NCBI GenBank assembly: GCA_029721515.1
Contig: CM056569.1
Coordinates: 14,364,507 to 14,428,506 of the forward strand
Direction of reading: 5' to 3'
Length of the DNA: 64,000 bases
From: Synanceia verrucosa
Taxonomy: Eukaryota > Chordata > Actinopteri > Perciformes > Synanceiidae
Part shown: positions 60,218 to 64,000 of the stretch, piece after piece
Numbering within the stretch: the stretch's first letter is position 1
Layout: every line of letters starts with the position of its first letter
Notes under the pieces: model-generated
What the model saw: the letters and a program-made list of their open reading frames with translations, nothing else
What the model was told of the DNA's origin: nothing
Database searches by the model: none
Translations under genes and position numbers: made by a program

Positions 60218-62600
60218 CTTGGAGAAAACTTAGCTTTTTGCTTCACAGTGCTGCAATCTACAAATGAGATCAGGACGTAAAACACTTCACTCAGGCCTCA
60301 GAGGGAGAAAACATTTGTTTAACATTGTTTAACATTATTAGCTCAGTTAGCATTAGTGTTATCATTGTTGTCTCTCATTGACTTTACCCTTAAAATATAT
60401 AATATTTATAATAACTGTTTTAGTTATGTGTGTTGTTAGGCCTTTTGTTTCTAGAAGAGACGTTTATCATTCTGTTGGCAGACTTCGTGGTGCCATGGTC
60501 TTTCTCTGCAGTCTTATCTTTCACATTTCCCACATCCTCTCTATAATTCTGTTTCTGTGTAAATTTCCATCATGTGAAACAACATGTCAACTACTTCTGC
60601 ATGTTAATAACTTTAACATACAATAATAGACTCGCATAATATTGGCTAACATTTATAAAACAATTTCTGAGATCCATTTGTCTTTTAAGTTATGCAGAAA
60701 GCATAATCCATTTCTCTTTAAATGAAATGGTTGAAACACATAACAAACAGACAGTCTGGCATTAGGTCTTCAGATCGACTTTTGCCAAAAGAGGAAATAA
60801 TCAAATAACAATCAACTTATTTCCAATGCACATTCATTTGATTTGCAGTGAGTGAAAAAATGACACTAGTGTACTTATTGGCCTCATTACCACATTCTGA
60901 CTCTTCAACCATTGGCTGCTCTCTGCTCTAATCCTCTTATATATTGCAAAAAAAACAAAACAAAACAAAAAAAACCCAAAAGATAACTAACCTGTTGTTC
61001 TGTCTCTGGCAGGTCTGGTGTTATAACACTGAATGGCAATGTACCCAGCCCTACAGCCTCATGGGTGTCTAAGTGGAGTAATAGGAAGTCACAAACCTCA
61101 AAACCTAAATTTCTTTGAAGATAAAGTTGCTGAAGCATGTAACACGTAAGATCTTATATGAATAAAGTCTGTAAAGTCAACTGTAATCTGAGAAGCAACT
61201 GAGTGAGGAAATGCATGATTGAAAATACTTTACATGCTATCCTTTAGTCATTTAGGTGCACAATGATATTTGTGATTTATCATTTCATACTCTTTTGTTT
61301 CCTGTTAGTCAACAGTCAAATCTGATAACCTAAACCTTTTTATGTCCTACTCAAGTTTTCCCTTTTGACAAATCTGTTGGCATCATAAAAGTGTCTGATG
61401 ACCTTTCACCAAAATCACTTTAATGAAAGCAGAGTGAACATCAAAGGAGACAATAAGAGCAGAACATACTGACCTGGATATGATGGAACAACAGGAAGAT
61501 CACCACATTCACTTTTTTTTAATTTTGAAGATCACCCATTTCTAGGTTGAACTGGTTCAGTTGAACCACCATCATGTGTTATTGTGTAGCTTTAGTGTAT
61601 TAAATGGTTTGTTCAGATTCACCAAGGCCGCACATTAGCACAAAGGAGGAGGCAGTGGTAGACTAACGATACCTGTATGCTGCCAGCTAAAATGACTGTT
61701 TTTCAGAGTAAGGAGGTATAGTGGTGGAAGTATTCGAGAGTGCACTGAGCACCCCCAGGAATCACTGCAGTAGCCTTGTTACCATAATGAAATCCACTAA
61801 CAGTGAGGCATGATCACTTGAATACATCTCACTGAAATAATCACTTTTTCCATCTCTGAAGGACTCTGATTTCACTCAAGAAGAAGTGTTGCACAGCCTA
61901 ATATTATTCAAAAAGTAAACTACTTTATCACAATAGGTGCCACAGTTCAACTAGAATCAACACTTTTTACATTTTTTGCCCAGCATAGACTGCCAACATC
62001 GAGGGCGTCTCAAAGGCTGCTCAGTGGTTAATGCATCAGAAAAGAGGAAGGTTCAGCAGACGAAATGTAAGATTAGACCTGCTGTCTCATTACTGGCAAT
62101 ATGTCACAACACACTCACGACTTACCCACTTTTCAAGCCAGATGCAGCACATACAGTATGAATACTTCATAATTGAGCATCTTAGATGTATGATGTACAG
62201 TAAATATTTGTGACAGAGCATAATGTTTATTGTTAAAGGGGAACATAACTTAAATTAAAAATTCCAGTGTGTTATTTCCATCCAAAATGAGCTTTATTCT
62301 ATTACAACATCTTTCCAGATGCATTGCATTTGACAGAGTTGCTCATATTCACTAACATTATGGGCTGTCTTAGACTATATAAATAACATGCAACATTTTT
62401 GAAAATAGCTTGCTGGCACGCTTGATGGTTGTGCAAGTTTGGTTCACTCAGATTCACCAAAGAGGAAATAAACAGAAAGTTGTCAGCTGGTAGTAAATAT
62501 ACAGTGCAGGTTCCAGTTTGGGCATGTTCATGATTTTCATGTTCACATTTCATTATTGCATTAAATAACAAACCCAGAGGAACAAATTGCAAATCAACAG
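60218..62600. other. Intergenic, PTGDR2 upstream region
   Basis: No coding exon or bounded repeat is recognised on either strand. The proximal part presumably holds the PTGDR2-like promoter and 5' UTR. Confidence 0.45.
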
Positions 62601-62619
62601 CATGGTTTTAGCCTATTAA

Positions 62620-62696
62620 CTAAATCAATTAAAGACTATTGTCTACAATTTTGTTGTACAATTTTATAATGACAATAAAGGGCATTCTATTCTACT
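62620..62696 (+). mobile_element. Non-LTR retrotransposon 3' tail
   Basis: The sequence around 'tgacaataaagggcattcta' ending in 'ttctattctac' is the common teleost LINE/SINE 3' terminus with AATAAA and a TTCTA-type repeat. Only the tail is recognisable. Confidence 0.5.
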
Positions 62697-63221
62697 CATT
62701 AAAGCTCACCTATTATGCAAAATTCACTTCATAAAGGTAGTATAACAGTAGTATGTGTCCCCATAGCCTGTGAATGAGGTCCAGGAGTGAAAACAGTCTG
62801 TCACCTCCTTCCCCTGCTTGCTTTCTCTTCTTTGATAATGTGTGCTGAAACAGGAGAGTTGAACATTTCCCACTGTTGATGTCAACAATTGTTTGGAAGG
62901 TATGAGCCTTCCTCTAAAGTTACCGAGCGGCCGGCATTGTTTCTCCTCACTAACTTTCGCAAACAAAGCTGACAAAGTTAGGAGCAAAGCACGGCAGCTG
63001 CTCTGTGTGTTGGCTGCTTCAACGAGTACAGGAAGCGATTTTTACTCTGTTCGTCATCTGAAGACCCAGTGGATTGATTTATTTTAGCTGGAAATGTAGC
63101 AAGAGAGCTTCCCAAAGTTTAGTGTGCCCATCATCTCACAAAGCAGGCTTCACCAACCAGCTGAAGTTGAAGCATGGATCTGCACCAACTGTCTGGGACA
63201 CAGCTACAAACGTGGAGCTGT

Positions 63222-63560
63222 AAGGGGCAGCAGTAGCTCAGTCTGTCGGTGGGTCGCCAGTTCAAGTCCAAGTCGGACCAAAATCTGGAGAGTGGACTGG
63301 TAGCTGGAGAGGTGCCAGTTCCTCCTCCTGGGCACTGCCGAGGTGCCCTTGAGCAAGGCACCGAACCCCCAACTGCTCGGGGCGCCTGGATAAGGGGCAG
63401 CCCCCTCACTCTGACACCTCTCCTCTAATGCATGTGCATGTGTTTGTTTCATGACTTGTGTGTGTAATGTGCAACTGAAAAATATATATATATACTAACA
63501 GAGTGAAAAAATGTAATTTCCCTCATTTGAGGGATTAATAAAGGAATTCTTCTTCTTCTA
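63222..63560 (+). mobile_element. tRNA-derived SINE
   Basis: The 5' part ('ggggcagcagtagctcagtc', then 'gccagttcaagtcc') carries polymerase III box A (tagctcagtctg, from 63233) and box B (gttcaagtcc, from 63260) at tRNA-like spacing. A tRNA-unrelated body follows ('gagcaaggcaccgaacccc', 'gcagccccctcactctgaca'). The 3' end reads 'ttgagggattaataaaggaa' and then TTC repeats. This is a very common teleost SINE type. Confidence 0.85.
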
Positions 63561-64000
63561 TTTCATTTTGTGTTGCTTTACTGTGTAGCTCTACTTAGCA
63601 TTATGGCCTGGAAACATGTCCCTGTAAGGTGCAGCTACCGGTAGCTCCAGTAGCTGCAGTGCTAAATGGAACATGTTTATAGGCCATCACGCTCAGTAGG
63701 GCTGCAACACAAAATGTAATAACTTACAGCTTCCATGTCTGTAGTGCCCTGGACAGTTTGTACCGATCCATGCTTGCTGTATGGGCCCATGTTTACAAAG
63801 CAGCCCTCTGGAGCTTGGATAGCACTGCAGCTAAGGGAGCTGCGATTGCTGCAGAGCTAATGTTTGTGTCCTTGAGTAATAAATACCAGGAGACATTCAA
63901 CATAAGCTCTGTGAGCACAAGGCTCATTTGAAGCGAGCATTATACACTTATTTGTAATATGGGTGACTCTGACTACTGTTAACGGTACTGTCCATGCACC
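63561..64000. other. Window end, no recognised feature
   Basis: No gene or bounded repeat is seen in the last 440 bases. Confidence 0.5.

Overview
The window is vertebrate nuclear DNA, most likely from a percomorph-type teleost. Coding exons are short and bounded by GT-AG introns, intergenic DNA is AT-rich, and the repeats are fish-type: a tRNA-derived SINE, Tc1 and Harbinger remnants, and 'ACTTAAGTA'-type repeats. The gene families (claudin, PLAC8/cornifelin, an intronless UGT, GPR4-like and PTGDR2-like GPCRs) are typical of a fish chromosome arm. Assignments come from reading translated exons and motifs by eye; no database search was run.

Layout. 1-9520 is a tandem satellite of about 165 bp per monomer, interrupted at 3491-4948 by a GC-rich retroelement-like insertion with a poly(T)/poly(A) end. 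A TA-rich microsatellite (9731-9951) leads into a nine-exon HIPK-like protein kinase on the minus strand (10060-12929). Degenerate AT-rich repeats resembling the satellite lie on the far side (13.6-13.9 and 15.43-16.3 kb). At 18.3-20.1 kb a CpG-rich ETS/NRF1-type promoter on the minus strand precedes spliced exons that may encode an unrecognised small protein. Then follow a four-exon claudin (+, 22494-25720), a two-exon CaM-kinase-II-inhibitor-like gene (-, 28347-30125), a four-exon small secreted Cys-rich peptide (+, 32724-33417), two PLAC8-family genes (+, 35981-39532 and 42310-43536), an intronless UDP-glucuronosyltransferase (+, 51240-52826), a GPR4/GPR132-like receptor (+, 55990-57390) and a PTGDR2-like receptor (-, 59147-60217). 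The window ends in a SINE and AT-rich DNA.

Most interesting. The peptide at 32.7 kb has a signal peptide, two CXC pairs plus two further cysteines and a basic mature region. It does not fit the classical four-cysteine chemokine spacing. It lies directly upstream of a cornifelin-like gene, as human CXCL17 lies close to CNFN on 19q13.2, so it is a candidate fish CXCL17-like ligand. The CaMKII-inhibitor-like gene keeps the inhibitory core around PKLGQIGR but has a new proline/glycine-rich N-terminus and a different tail. Claudin, cornifelin/PLAC8, a possible mucosal chemokine, UGT and PTGDR2 are all genes of epithelial or mucosal biology; that the cluster is functional rather than coincidental is inference.
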